A program made the translations under genes and the position numbers. DNA of 64,000 bases from an uncultured Spirochaetaceae bacterium (lineage in GTDB: Bacteria > Spirochaetota > Spirochaetia > Treponematales > Treponemataceae), in NCBI GenBank assembly GCA_902789325.1, contig CADANN010000007.1, positions 62,001-126,000 on the forward strand. The letters are read 5' to 3'. A model generated the notes under the pieces. It searched no databases, was not told the DNA's origin, and saw only the letters and a program-made list of their open reading frames with translations. This document shows, piece by piece, positions 41,130 to 51,000 of this stretch (positions are counted from its first letter, which is position 1; the number at the start of each line of letters is the position of its first letter).

Positions 41130-44100
41130 ATGAAAGTAAATAATATGAAAATCAAGATGAAACAATTTCAAAAGGTTAGCTTTGGTATTGCACTCCTCGC
41201 AATTCTGCTAAGTTTTAACTCTTGTAGTAATCTTTTTAGCGAAAAACTTGTTCAAAGAGAAGATAATAATACCTACCTGATGCTTTCTTCAGGAGATGTT
41301 GCTATCAATTCACGTACGGCAAATCCTTCTACTGAGTATGCTCTAAATAATCTTACCTCTGTATATTTATATGCAAAACAAGTTGAAGATAAAGAAGGAA
41401 ATGCTGTTAGTAAAACAGAAAAAACTTTAGCTGGTTCTAATAGTTTAACTCTTGCAGACTTATATAAAAAGCAGTTACCACTTACAGATGGAGCTGGAAT
41501 ATATACTATTAGAATGAGTGCAAAACTCGACAGTATTTGTTTCTACAAAAAACTTGAAAATGTTGTTATAGAAGAAAACAAAACTAATTCTATTCCAATC
41601 GAACTTGAACCTGTAAAAGATTCTAATAATCTTGAAACTCCTTTTGAAGAATATGGTGGATTTTCATTTACCATAAATGCAGATGTTGGATCTGCAAATC
41701 AGGATATTGATAGTATATATGTTACGCTCCAAAATTTAGGAACAAATAAAATTGTTGACCAAAGATATATAAACAGGTCAACAAATACTCCTAAATTGTC
41801 TTCTAAAACAGTTTATGAACATTTAGCTGATAAATCTGAAGATTTACTCAATGGTAGAGTTCCAGTGGGTACGTATCGTCTTACTTTAGATTTCCTTGCA
41901 TTGGATAAAAGTATTGGACAAGATATATTAGTCAATTCATATCCATTCATCATTAATGTAATAAAAGGTCAAAATACTCATTTTGAAGAAACCCTTGATT
42001 TGACTCCAGTTCACTCAATTACATATAGCAATTATTCAGGTGCTACTCCTGCTCCTGGTGAAAGAATGCGAACCAAGTTCACCAGTAAAAACGAAGTTAT
42101 ACTCCCAAGAATGGTAAAGGATGGATATACATTTAATGGATGGTATAAAACTAGTAATTATTCTGGAGAAGCTTGTGAAAAAGTAGAAATTGGAACATTA
42201 GAAAACCAGAGATTTTACGCTAAATTTACAGCTTCAAAATTATATGTAGATGCAACAACAGGTGATAATACAAAAGACGGTAGCACAAGCAGTAAAGCAA
42301 TTAAAACACTTTCAAGAGCTGTTGAAATAATAAATGAAGCAAACGATAGTTCTTGTGAATGGTATATTTATATGTCTGGAGAATTTACAGAACCACAGAC
42401 AATTGCCGGTAATTATCAGGATGATTACAGAGAACCTATTCTTGCAAAGTCAATCAATATAGTGGGAAATGATGCTGTTATTTATAGTTCTGCTAGTTCT
42501 GCAGCGTTGACAATTCTAACAGATACTCCAGTAACCATTAAAGACATTGAAATCGATAGTAATTCAGTTGGTGAATATGGTATCTATATGGGTTATGATG
42601 ATGAACATAGTTCAAGTATAGATTCCAAATTAACGCTTGGTTCTGGAGTTAATGTGCACGGTAGTACAGTTCACGATGTCTATGCCCATAACGGAAAACT
42701 ATATTTATATGGATCTGTAGTAATTAATGAACTTTATGCTGAAGGAGAATGCGATATAGTTCTTTTGGATGAACTCGCTTCAAGTGCTTCTATTACAATT
42801 ACTCCATGTTACTATTCAGAACCGACAATTTCGGAAATATACGTAAATAAAACTGAACTAATTTCTTATGATAAAACCTTGATCAATTTTGCAAACAACT
42901 ATAATTATTTCCATGTAACTCCAGAAGGAAATGAAATTGAATGGTTTATTGATGAAGAAGGATGTTTGAATAAAGTTTGTAAAATTACCTTTAGTGGTGA
43001 TGGAACAGGAGCTATGTCTGAATTATCTGTAGGTGAGTTAAGCCCTATTTGGCAAGATGATAATACATTCCAGATTACTCCACGTGAAGGTTATGAATTC
43101 ATGGGATGGTATTATGTATATGAAAAAACGCACTATGATGGACATAATGATATTCATGACGGATATGTCATGAAACCATTTGAATTTAAAGATAGCGCAG
43201 ATGATTATGATTTCACTCACATTTATTCAGATATGACAGTATATGCTACATGGCGTTATCTTGGCTCATCAAGTATTTATGTAAATGCAGATATAGGTGC
43301 AGACAGTGCTTATGTAGACAGAGATGATGAAACTGAAATTTACTTAGGTGATGGTTCAGAAACTAAACCTCTCAGATCAGTAGGAGCAGCTCTTGAATTA
43401 ATAAAATTGATAAATAACCCAACTGAAGATTATACAATAACTATAAGTGGAAAAACAGATGATTATAACCTTGATATAGATAATAATCTCCCTGTAAATT
43501 CTCTTGTATTACAGGGAAAAACTTCTGCAAAAACAGATGGTATTAATTGTGATGGTTATAATCTTCCAGAATTTGTATCCGTATTAAAAGTTTCTACATC
43601 TGTTCCTGTTACAATTAAAAATATGCTGGTACAGGGCAGACTTGGAGAATATGAAGTTGATGGCGCTATTATGAATATTGGTAATGGTTCAACAGTAACG
43701 CTCGAAAATGGAACTGTTTTTGATGCCGCATATAGTTCTATTGTAACAAAAGGTGCCGTTGCTATAGAAGATGGTGGTACTCTCATTATGGAAGATGGAG
43801 TAACCTTCCATAACTTCGACGTAAAAGGTGGTGCTGTAAACGTAAAAACAGGCGGAACCTTTATCATGAATGGCGGTACATTTGAAGATAATAGTAGCGA
43901 TGGTACTTGCGGTGCTGTATATGTAAATGGTGGAACCTTCACAATGAATAATGGCTATATTAAGAATAACTGGCAGGACGCATTCCAGCGAACTTACTTA
44001 TTGCCACAAGGAGCCGGAGTTTGTGTTGCTTCTGGTACATTTATTATGGAAGGAGGCCATATTATAAATAATGAGTCATATGTTTCGAATGTAAATGAAT

Positions 44101-46508
44101 ATTATACAACTGCCGGTGGTGGTGTATTTGTTTATGCAAATGGAACATTCATAATGCACGGCGGTGAAATTACAGGTAACCATGCATACAATAAAGCTAA
44201 ATATTCTAATGGAACTACTTCAGACGATAGCACAGCTCACTCTTACGGCGGTGGTGTATGTCTCCAGGCTTCAGGAAACAAGATTGCTTCATTTACAATG
44301 ACAGGCGGTACAATCAGCGGTAACACTGCAGGAACTTCCGGAAATGGAATTGGTTTCTATGGAACTCCTTCTGAAGGAACTACAGGTGTAATCACAATTG
44401 GCGGAACTGCTGTTATCAATGCTGACAACGATATTTACCTGCCAGATTTCGTAACAATTGCTGTTGAAAGTGAACTTACAAATATTACTGCCGAAAACAA
44501 AGTTGTAATAACACCAAAGACATATAGCCCATCAGTTCAAGCACTTGTTGTAGCTGAAAATGCAGATAAGGCACTGATGTCAGAATTCAGTAAGTTTACA
44601 GTTACAACTGATGGTTCTCAAGAATGGAGTTTATCTGAACAAGGTAAATTACAAACATTTGTAGATGTATCATCTATCTGTAATCAGATAACAAGTATGA
44701 CTTCTAGCGGAACAGTAACCATTGTTGGAGAAATGACAGTTGACGATGTGCCACAGATTACAGCGGCGCTTAAAACATTATATGAAAACAATCCAAGCAT
44801 AAATGTTACACTCGATATGTCAGACGTATATGGATTTACAGAATTCCCAGATAAAGCATTCTACGACAGTACAAGTTACAGAGGGCCAGATAACTTTGTA
44901 GGCATCTCACTACCGAAGTCTCTGACAGCAATTGGTGTACGAGCCTTCTGGAGTTGTACGCATTTATCATCCGTAATTATTCCTGAAGGAGTTATTACAA
45001 TTTCACAACAAGCATTTGAAAGTTGCGAAGGATTAGAGTCTATAACAATTCCAGAAACTGTAACATATTTAGATACACAGGCATTCGCAAGTAGTGGCTT
45101 AAAATCAATTAATCTTCCAAAGAATCTTGAAGGAATTGGTGAATTAACATTCGGAAGTGCACCATTATCAACAATAACAGTTGCGGAAGATAATTCATAC
45201 TTTAGTGCGGAAGATGGGGTTTTATATAACGCAGATAAAACCCAACTTGTGCTTTATCCTATCGGTAAAGAAGATAAATCATTCTCTATCCCTTCAAGCG
45301 TTACTAGTATTGCTGGCGCCGCATTCTTGGGTAGCCAACTGGAAACTATATCTATTCCAGATACTGTTTCAGCTATAGGTAATCAGGCATTCCAAAGTTG
45401 TAGTAAATTAAAATCATTAACACTTCCGTCTGCACTTACAATTATTAATCCTCAAATACTTGATAGATGTAGTCTCACATCTTTAGTTATTCCAGATAAT
45501 GTTACAAAAATTATGGGGTCTGCATTCCGATACAGTACTTCATTAAAATCTATAACATTGCCTGCATCCCTTATATCTATTGCTAATGGCGCATTCGATA
45601 GTTGTACTGCTCTTGAAAAAGTATTCTATAAGGGAACAGAAAGTCAAAAAGATTCTATCGACATTCAAGATTATAAAATTAAGAGTTCGGATGTCACATG
45701 GGTTTATAACTTTGGTAATATCGGCTCAAAGTCTGCACCATCTGCTGTTGGTGATATTGTATTCTATGATGGTACAGCCATATCATATAGTGACACATTG
45801 ACATTAACCAATGAACAAAAAGACGCAGCTATTGCAGTGATTGTTTATAAAGGAACAGAATGTTCAGATAATGGAACCACTCGTATGCTTGGAGTTGGAT
45901 TAGTACAAGAACGAGGTGCAACGCTTACCTGGTGTACAAGCGATGCAAATGCAGCTGATACAGAAATAAACAGTATAGAGTGTAGTGCTAGTGGAGATGG
46001 ACCAGATGCTGTTTACTCGGGTGATTTGAATGGTAGTGACAACTTTACACAAATAGCAGACATTCTTAAAAATAATAATGATACAGACAACGAAACAAAA
46101 TATCCTGTATTCTACTGGGCAAAGAATTATGCAACTTATGCAACTAATCTAAGTGGTACTGCTTTTGAAGATGGTTGGTATATTCCATCAATTGCCGAAC
46201 TCTTACAAGTAAGAAATAGTTGTGTTGATACTGAAGAAACAGGAGCTCCTGGAAATGGAAATGAATTGTATAAAGCCCTTGAACTTTGTGGTGGACATAC
46301 AATCCAAAAAACTCGTGCTGCAGGTTTACCAAACGGAGATGCAGCAGGTGGAAACTACTATTTTTCATCTTCACAACATATCAATTCTGAATCTGCATTT
46401 ATAATGGATTTCTATGATGCAAGTTGGAACAGCCAAGAAAAAACAGTTAATGGAATGGGAGAAGATGGTGAAACTAATGTATTTACACTTGTAATACGTG
46501 AGTTTTAA
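41130..46508 (+). CDS. Giant lipoprotein with beta-helix, BspA-type leucine-rich repeats and DUF1566-like end
   Basis: The protein has 1792 residues. The lipobox FNSC gives Cys32, a long signal; ATGs at codons 6 and 10 are alternatives. It has an N-terminal domain as in the second lipoprotein and InlB-type repeats near 290-368 and 613-712. Beta-helix regions (about 370-600 and 715-1140) carry GGTFTMNNG and GGTISGN motifs. BspA-type LRR_5 repeats follow at about 1235-1505 (IGVRAFWSCTHLSSVIIPEGV pattern). The C-terminal domain (about 1525-1792) has WYIPSIAELLQV and YYFSSSQ, typical of DUF1566/Lcl ends. BspA repeats mediate adhesion in oral bacteria. The operon ends at a strong terminator 30 bases later. 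Confidence 0.87.
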   Translation: MKVNNMKIKMKQFQKVSFGIALLAILLSFNSCSNLFSEKLVQREDNNTYLMLSSGDVAINSRTANPSTEYALNNLTSVYLYAKQVEDKEGNAVSKTEKTLAGSNSLTLADLYKKQLPLTDGAGIYTIRMSAKLDSICFYKKLENVVIEENKTNSIPIELEPVKDSNNLETPFEEYGGFSFTINADVGSANQDIDSIYVTLQNLGTNKIVDQRYINRSTNTPKLSSKTVYEHLADKSEDLLNGRVPVGTYRLTLDFLALDKSIGQDILVNSYPFIINVIKGQNTHFEETLDLTPVHSITYSNYSGATPAPGERMRTKFTSKNEVILPRMVKDGYTFNGWYKTSNYSGEACEKVEIGTLENQRFYAKFTASKLYVDATTGDNTKDGSTSSKAIKTLSRAVEIINEANDSSCEWYIYMSGEFTEPQTIAGNYQDDYREPILAKSINIVGNDAVIYSSASSAALTILTDTPVTIKDIEIDSNSVGEYGIYMGYDDEHSSSIDSKLTLGSGVNVHGSTVHDVYAHNGKLYLYGSVVINELYAEGECDIVLLDELASSASITITPCYYSEPTISEIYVNKTELISYDKTLINFANNYNYFHVTPEGNEIEWFIDEEGCLNKVCKITFSGDGTGAMSELSVGELSPIWQDDNTFQITPREGYEFMGWYYVYEKTHYDGHNDIHDGYVMKPFEFKDSADDYDFTHIYSDMTVYATWRYLGSSSIYVNADIGADSAYVDRDDETEIYLGDGSETKPLRSVGAALELIKLINNPTEDYTITISGKTDDYNLDIDNNLPVNSLVLQGKTSAKTDGINCDGYNLPEFVSVLKVSTSVPVTIKNMLVQGRLGEYEVDGAIMNIGNGSTVTLENGTVFDAAYSSIVTKGAVAIEDGGTLIMEDGVTFHNFDVKGGAVNVKTGGTFIMNGGTFEDNSSDGTCGAVYVNGGTFTMNNGYIKNNWQDAFQRTYLLPQGAGVCVASGTFIMEGGHIINNESYVSNVNEYYTTAGGGVFVYANGTFIMHGGEITGNHAYNKAKYSNGTTSDDSTAHSYGGGVCLQASGNKIASFTMTGGTISGNTAGTSGNGIGFYGTPSEGTTGVITIGGTAVINADNDIYLPDFVTIAVESELTNITAENKVVITPKTYSPSVQALVVAENADKALMSEFSKFTVTTDGSQEWSLSEQGKLQTFVDVSSICNQITSMTSSGTVTIVGEMTVDDVPQITAALKTLYENNPSINVTLDMSDVYGFTEFPDKAFYDSTSYRGPDNFVGISLPKSLTAIGVRAFWSCTHLSSVIIPEGVITISQQAFESCEGLESITIPETVTYLDTQAFASSGLKSINLPKNLEGIGELTFGSAPLSTITVAEDNSYFSAEDGVLYNADKTQLVLYPIGKEDKSFSIPSSVTSIAGAAFLGSQLETISIPDTVSAIGNQAFQSCSKLKSLTLPSALTIINPQILDRCSLTSLVIPDNVTKIMGSAFRYSTSLKSITLPASLISIANGAFDSCTALEKVFYKGTESQKDSIDIQDYKIKSSDVTWVYNFGNIGSKSAPSAVGDIVFYDGTAISYSDTLTLTNEQKDAAIAVIVYKGTECSDNGTTRMLGVGLVQERGATLTWCTSDANAADTEINSIECSASGDGPDAVYSGDLNGSDNFTQIADILKNNNDTDNETKYPVFYWAKNYATYATNLSGTAFEDGWYIPSIAELLQVRNSCVDTEETGAPGNGNELYKALELCGGHTIQKTRAAGLPNGDAAGGNYYFSSSQHINSESAFIMDFYDASWNSQEKTVNGMGEDGETNVFTLVIREF

Positions 46509-46537
46509 TTAACAACTTATAGAAATCTTATTTCCAT

Positions 46538-46583
46538 ACACCGCCAGAACTCGCTTAATTGCAGTTTTGGCGGTGTTTTTTTT
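46538..46583 (+). terminator. Strong terminator of the three-lipoprotein operon
   Basis: Fourteen-bp arms (46538-46551 / 46563-46576, ACACCGCC.. and ..GGCGGTGT, one wobble pair) are followed by an eight-T tract. Confidence 0.92.
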
Positions 46584-46673
46584 ATTAATCTATTTCCTAA
46601 ATATCAGGATTTGAGTTCATGACTCTTTAAAATTTACACCATTATATGGACTCTATGCCTAAATAGCATTTTT

Positions 46674-46891
46674 CGGCAGATAGATTTTGAAAATTTGCAA
46701 ATTTATATGCTGGAATTATAACTTTCCATCGATTTTTTAAGGAACTCAGCATATAGATTTAGTTATTTCTTTGATTCTATATGCTGAAAATATGTCTTTT
46801 TGTTTTTTTTCTAGAAAAATGTGCAGAATTTTTTACAAAATGTCACAAATCCAGCAGATAGAAATTCAAATTTTTCAAATTCTATAGGCTG
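46674..46891. repeat. Array of three related inverted repeats
   Basis: Three hairpin-like units share a 12-bp arm close to CAGCATATAGAA. Unit 1 is imperfect (46674-46687 / 46699-46712). Unit 2 is perfect (46746-46757 / 46776-46787, TCAGCATATAGA and complement). Unit 3 has two central mismatches (46852-46863 / 46880-46891). A further half-site-like TCTATGCC lies at 46652. The gene-free stretch 46584-46920 is otherwise very AT-rich and no ORF is credible there. It could be a small RNA, a cluster of regulator sites or remnants of a mobile hairpin element. Confidence 0.65.
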
Positions 46892-46920
46892 ATTTTACGA
46901 ATTTACAACTTTTAATAACA

Positions 46921-47076
46921 GGCCCACAATGCGGGAGGCTATGGAGCAGCGCCGGAACGGCGGCCACTGGACTGAACGGAGTTTGCGAAGCAAACGGAGT
47001 GAGGGAAGCGGCTGAAGCGGCAGCGAAACTGCGTAACAGCCGACGCTGCCAGACGCGGATGCGGCTGGCAGGGGCC
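46921..47076. other. GC-rich structured intergenic element
   Basis: About 156 bases are sharply GC-rich between AT-rich flanks. They contain hairpins GCCG-GAA-CGGC (46951-46961), GTTTGC-GAA-GCAAAC (46981-46995) and CTGCCAG/CTGGCAG (47046-47052 / 47065-47071). The ends can pair as GGCCC (46921-46925) with GGGCC (47072-47076). It lies 17 bases after the PAP2 stop. No coding frame in it is convincing. It could be a structured RNA or a dispersed GC-rich repeat. Confidence 0.5.
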
Positions 47077-47092
47077 CGCCCAAAGGTAATTC

Positions 47093-47929
47093 CTAAAAAT
47101 TATATGTAAAATTAAAACCTGCGGGTGTAATGGCGGCTCTTGCGCTGCCGGATTTTTTCTGGAACTTGCCGTAGAAGGTTTGGGTGTGCGTGTATGGGAC
47201 TGCAAAGCCGCAGGCGGTTCCGATTATGGCTCCTACGAGGACGTCGGTGAAAAAGTGATTTCCGCTGGCCATACGCAGAACTCCTGTTAGGGCTGCGACA
47301 CCGAATGAAACTCCGGCTACTGCGTAATTCCATTTTGAATTTGGGTAGCACTGGCAGAATACCATTGTGGTAAAGGCGGCTCCGGCAAAGGCTAAGGTTG
47401 TATGGCCTGATGGGAATGAACAGTTCCAGTCGCCGTCTTCAACTTTATCTTGTGGATAGCCGTCGAAATACATATACGGACGGGCACGGTATACCAAAAG
47501 CTTTGTCCACTCTTTTATTCCGTTTGCAAACAAAAGGGTTTCCAGATACATTGTTCCAATTGTAAGCCATTCGCTGCTTGGCATTATTGCGAACAATGCA
47601 GGAGTTAACATCGCAAGACCGGCAGTGCCCGTTCCAACAATGTGCAGCGGCTTACTGTACGGCGCCATAAACATCTGCTCGAGCCCCGGAATATCTTTAA
47701 TGTCCCAGTCGGCTGGATTATACTCATTGTTTTTTATATGTACGAATTTATCGCAAATTAAGGCTGAACCGCTCAGTGTGGCTCCAAGGCCAAGTTGTAG
47801 TCCGTCGTTCACTGCATTCAATTTAAAAGGCTGTACAAATTCTAATTCTGTGGCACAAACATTAACTGAACTTAAAACTAAAAGTGCCACGCTCACACAA
47901 AGTGTTTTGATTTTCTTAAAGGTTTTCAT
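47093..47929 (-). CDS. PAP2-superfamily phosphatase, exported or membrane-bound
   Basis: The 278-residue protein has an N-terminal signal peptide (about 1-26, ending VCA). The three PAP2 catalytic motifs are present: KxxxxxxRP as KLLVYRARP, PSGH in CSFPSGHTT, and SxxxxxHxxxD as RMASGNHFFTD. Hydrophobic segments around them suggest several membrane helices. It would dephosphorylate lipid phosphates (phosphatidate, undecaprenyl- or lipid-A-type phosphates) at the outer face of the membrane. It is monocistronic; TATAAT ends 8 nt before ATG with no Shine-Dalgarno sequence. It is divergent from the cyclase gene. Confidence 0.88.
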   Translation of the reverse strand: MKTFKKIKTLCVSVALLVLSSVNVCATELEFVQPFKLNAVNDGLQLGLGATLSGSALICDKFVHIKNNEYNPADWDIKDIPGLEQMFMAPYSKPLHIVGTGTAGLAMLTPALFAIMPSSEWLTIGTMYLETLLFANGIKEWTKLLVYRARPYMYFDGYPQDKVEDGDWNCSFPSGHTTLAFAGAAFTTMVFCQCYPNSKWNYAVAGVSFGVAALTGVLRMASGNHFFTDVLVGAIIGTACGFAVPYTHTQTFYGKFQKKSGSARAAITPAGFNFTYNF

Positions 47930-47937
47930 ATCTCAAA

Positions 47938-47943
47938 ATTATA
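47938..47943 (-). promoter_or_regulatory. -10 box, predicted leaderless start of PAP2 gene
   Basis: TATAAT on the minus strand ends 8 bases before ATG 47929. The -35 is not clear. Confidence 0.5.
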
Positions 47944-47999
47944 ACACAAAGCTCGTAAAATCTCACCTACCCCGCATGCTCGGCCCCACTCCTTAAAAT

Positions 48000-48028
48000 T
48001 TGAATTTTTCTGCCAACGGGCATACAAT
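48000..48028 (+). promoter_or_regulatory. Promoter of cyclase gene, predicted leaderless
   Basis: TTGAAT (48000-48005), 17 bp, TACAAT (48023-48028). Six bases separate the -10 from ATG, so the A of ATG should be +1. No ribosome-binding site is present. Confidence 0.65.
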
Positions 48029-48034
48029 AATATT

Positions 48035-51000
48035 ATGAAGAAGATTTTATTTGTTTTTACTATGCTTGCTTGCCTTGCTACAACTGTCTTTTCTCAGTCT
48101 GCGGCTAACGGCAAAATTGACCAGAGTTTTTTGAATGATTATGTTTGCCGTAACTGGACAACTGCAGACGGTCTTCCGGGTATGACAATTACAGCTATTA
48201 TGCAGGACCAAAAAGGTTACATCTACATTGGAACCTATGATGGTCTTGCTCGTTTTGACGGCGTTGAGTTTGCGACTTTTTCACGCAATATCGATTCAAA
48301 GTATGATTTTGCTTCTGTGCGTTCTATTTTTCAGGACTCTAACGGAAACCTTTGGGTTGGTCATAATGACGAAGGTGTTACCTGCATTCAGCCGGATGGC
48401 AAACTTATAAAATACACTACAGAAAACGGACTTCCTCACAACTCTATTCGTGCTATCTGCGAAGATTTTAGTAATAATATCTGGCTTGGCACTGCTTCAG
48501 GTCTTTGTTATCTTACTCCAAAAAATGAAGTTCGAATTCCTGAAGGTTTGCATGAACTTGATCAGGATACTATTCAGGTTTCGCGTCTTTACTGTGATAC
48601 TGCCGGCCGAATCTGGATTTCTACCGCTATTGAAAATGACCTTTTTGTTTATACCCGCAAGCTCGAAAGATTTACGGGCATCACAAAAATCAAAAATCCT
48701 TCTGTAAACGAAGTTACTCAGGATAAGAGCGGTGCCTTCTGGTTTGGTGTTGCCCCACACTATGCCGTACGAATCAAGGATACTGAAGAAACTGTTTTTG
48801 ATATTGGCCACGATCACCAGGAAGGAACTGTTGTAAATTCCATTGTTCAGGACACTGCCGGAAATTTCTGGTTTGCTTCTGACTGCGGTATTACTATTCT
48901 TCACAACGGAATGTTCACCTACTACGACAAACGCAATGGCCTTACCGACGACTATATCAACCATATTTTTGAAGACCAGGAAGGCAACATGTGGATTGCC
49001 TATAACCGCGGTGGTATCGAAAAAATGAGTCAGGGTAAGTTCCGAACTATCACCATGCCGATTGCTGTAAATGCAATTTGTGAAGACCCTGTTCGTGCTG
49101 TTACCTGGCTTGGTGCTGACAATGGCCTTTACTGCTACAACAAAGATAATCAGTTTATAGAAAATGAAATAACTGAATTGTGTAAGGGTGCGAGAATCCG
49201 CCATGTTGGAATGACAGCTGATAAAGAGCTTTTGATTTCTTCTTATTCTGATGTAAGCCAGGTTCGTGTTACAGCTGATAACAAGATTACTGTGTGGACA
49301 ATGAACGATGGACTTGCCGGACTTAAGTGCCGCGTTTCCATTAAAGCAACTGATGGCAAGTATTACGTTGGAACTACTCAGGGCCTTAGTATTATTGAGA
49401 CCGACGGAAGCATTCATTCTATCACCCGTAAGGAAGGTTTTGATAATGAATTTATTATGAGTCTTTATGAAGATTCTAAGGGCCAGGTTTGGGTTGGTAC
49501 AGATGGTGGCGGTATTTATGTTCTTAAAGATGAAAAGATTGTTAAGCACTTTACATCAGAAAATGGACTTGCAGGAAATGTAATTTTTAAAACTGAGCCA
49601 ATTGAAGGAAGTGGATTCTGGATTGCAACTGGTACTGGTATTTCAAAATATAATGAAGCAACTGATTCTTTCTTTAATTTTAATTCTTCAAATGGACTTG
49701 GCACCGACAGCGTTTTCCAGATGATTTGCGATTATACTCAGACAGTCTGGATGACAAGCAACAAGGGTGTTCTTTCTGCAAATCTTTCTGAAATGGAAGA
49801 AGCAGTTAGCGGCAAAAGAAAAAGAATAAATACAAAATTTTATGGTAGTTCTGATGGTCTTAATACAGGTGGTATTACTTCAACTTCTGTTTCAAGTCAG
49901 GATTCGTTGGGCCGCATATGGTTTACTTTGATTGATGGATTTGCAATTTATGATCCTGTAAAATCTGGCAAAAATCAGGTTCCTCCAAAAATTGAAATTC
50001 AGGAATACTCTATTGATAATGTAAAATATGATTATCACGGAGAAAAAATCATTCTGTCGCCTTCTTCAAAGCGTTTGAGCATTAAGTTCACTGGCTTGAG
50101 TTTTATTTCTTCTGACCAGATGCGTTTCTGTTACAGACTTGGTGGCTTTGAAAATAATTATTCTGAATGGTCTAGTCTGCGTAATGTTTCTTATACTAAC
50201 CTTAAACCTGGAACCTATCAGTTTACGGTTATTTCTCAGAATGGTGATGAAATTAAGAGTAAGCCTTCTGAGCCTATAATCATTGTAAAAAAGCCTTATA
50301 TCTGGCAGGTTCTCTGGTTCCAGATTCTGGTTGGCGTAATTGTTGTTGGAGTTGCAGCCCTTATTGTTTGGTTCAAGATTCGTCAGATGCGCCGTTACCA
50401 GATTGAACTTGAGCAGAAGGTTGAAGAACGCACTCATGACCTTAAGCTCGAAAAAGAAAAATCAGAGAAATTGCTCTTGAACATTCTGCCAGCTGAAGTT
50501 GCAAAGGAACTTACTGAAAAACCGGGGCACACAATTGCGAAAAAGTTCCCGAACATTACGGTTTTGTTTACTGATATTGTTGGCTTTACAAAAATGAGCG
50601 ACGGCATGACCGCAGAAGAAGTTGTTACTATGCTGAATAAAATGGTTTCGCTTTTTGATGAACGCGCTAACCGCGAGGGCATTGAAAAAATCAAAACTAT
50701 TGGTGATGCCTACATGGCTGCAACCGGATTTACAGAAGATGTAAATAATGACGGTGCACTCCGTATGGTTCGTTTTGCACTTGGCCTTATGGAAGATGTT
50801 CGCCGCTTTAATTTGAGCTCACCAGTAAAAGTTCAGATTCGTCTTGGAATTAATACCGGAAACCTTGTTGCGGGTGTTATCGGTAAGTCTAAGTTTATTT
50901 ACGATATCTGGGGCGATACAGTAAACGTAGCAAGCAGAATGGAAAGCACCGGAGAGCCTATGAAGCTTCACGTAACAGAACACACTTACCAGCAGACAAA

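Noticed and set aside
46674-46891. CRISPR-like array
   Set aside because: The repeats are short, alternate in orientation, vary in sequence and are unevenly spaced, and no cas gene is present.
46895-47083. Short minus-strand coding frames in the GC-rich island
   Set aside because: The translations are Arg/Ser/Pro-rich and driven by GC composition; hairpins explain the sequence better.
48497-49549. 350-codon open frame antisense to the cyclase gene
   Set aside because: It is the complement of a repeated, well-supported propeller region; composition is low quality and no domain or ribosome site is seen.
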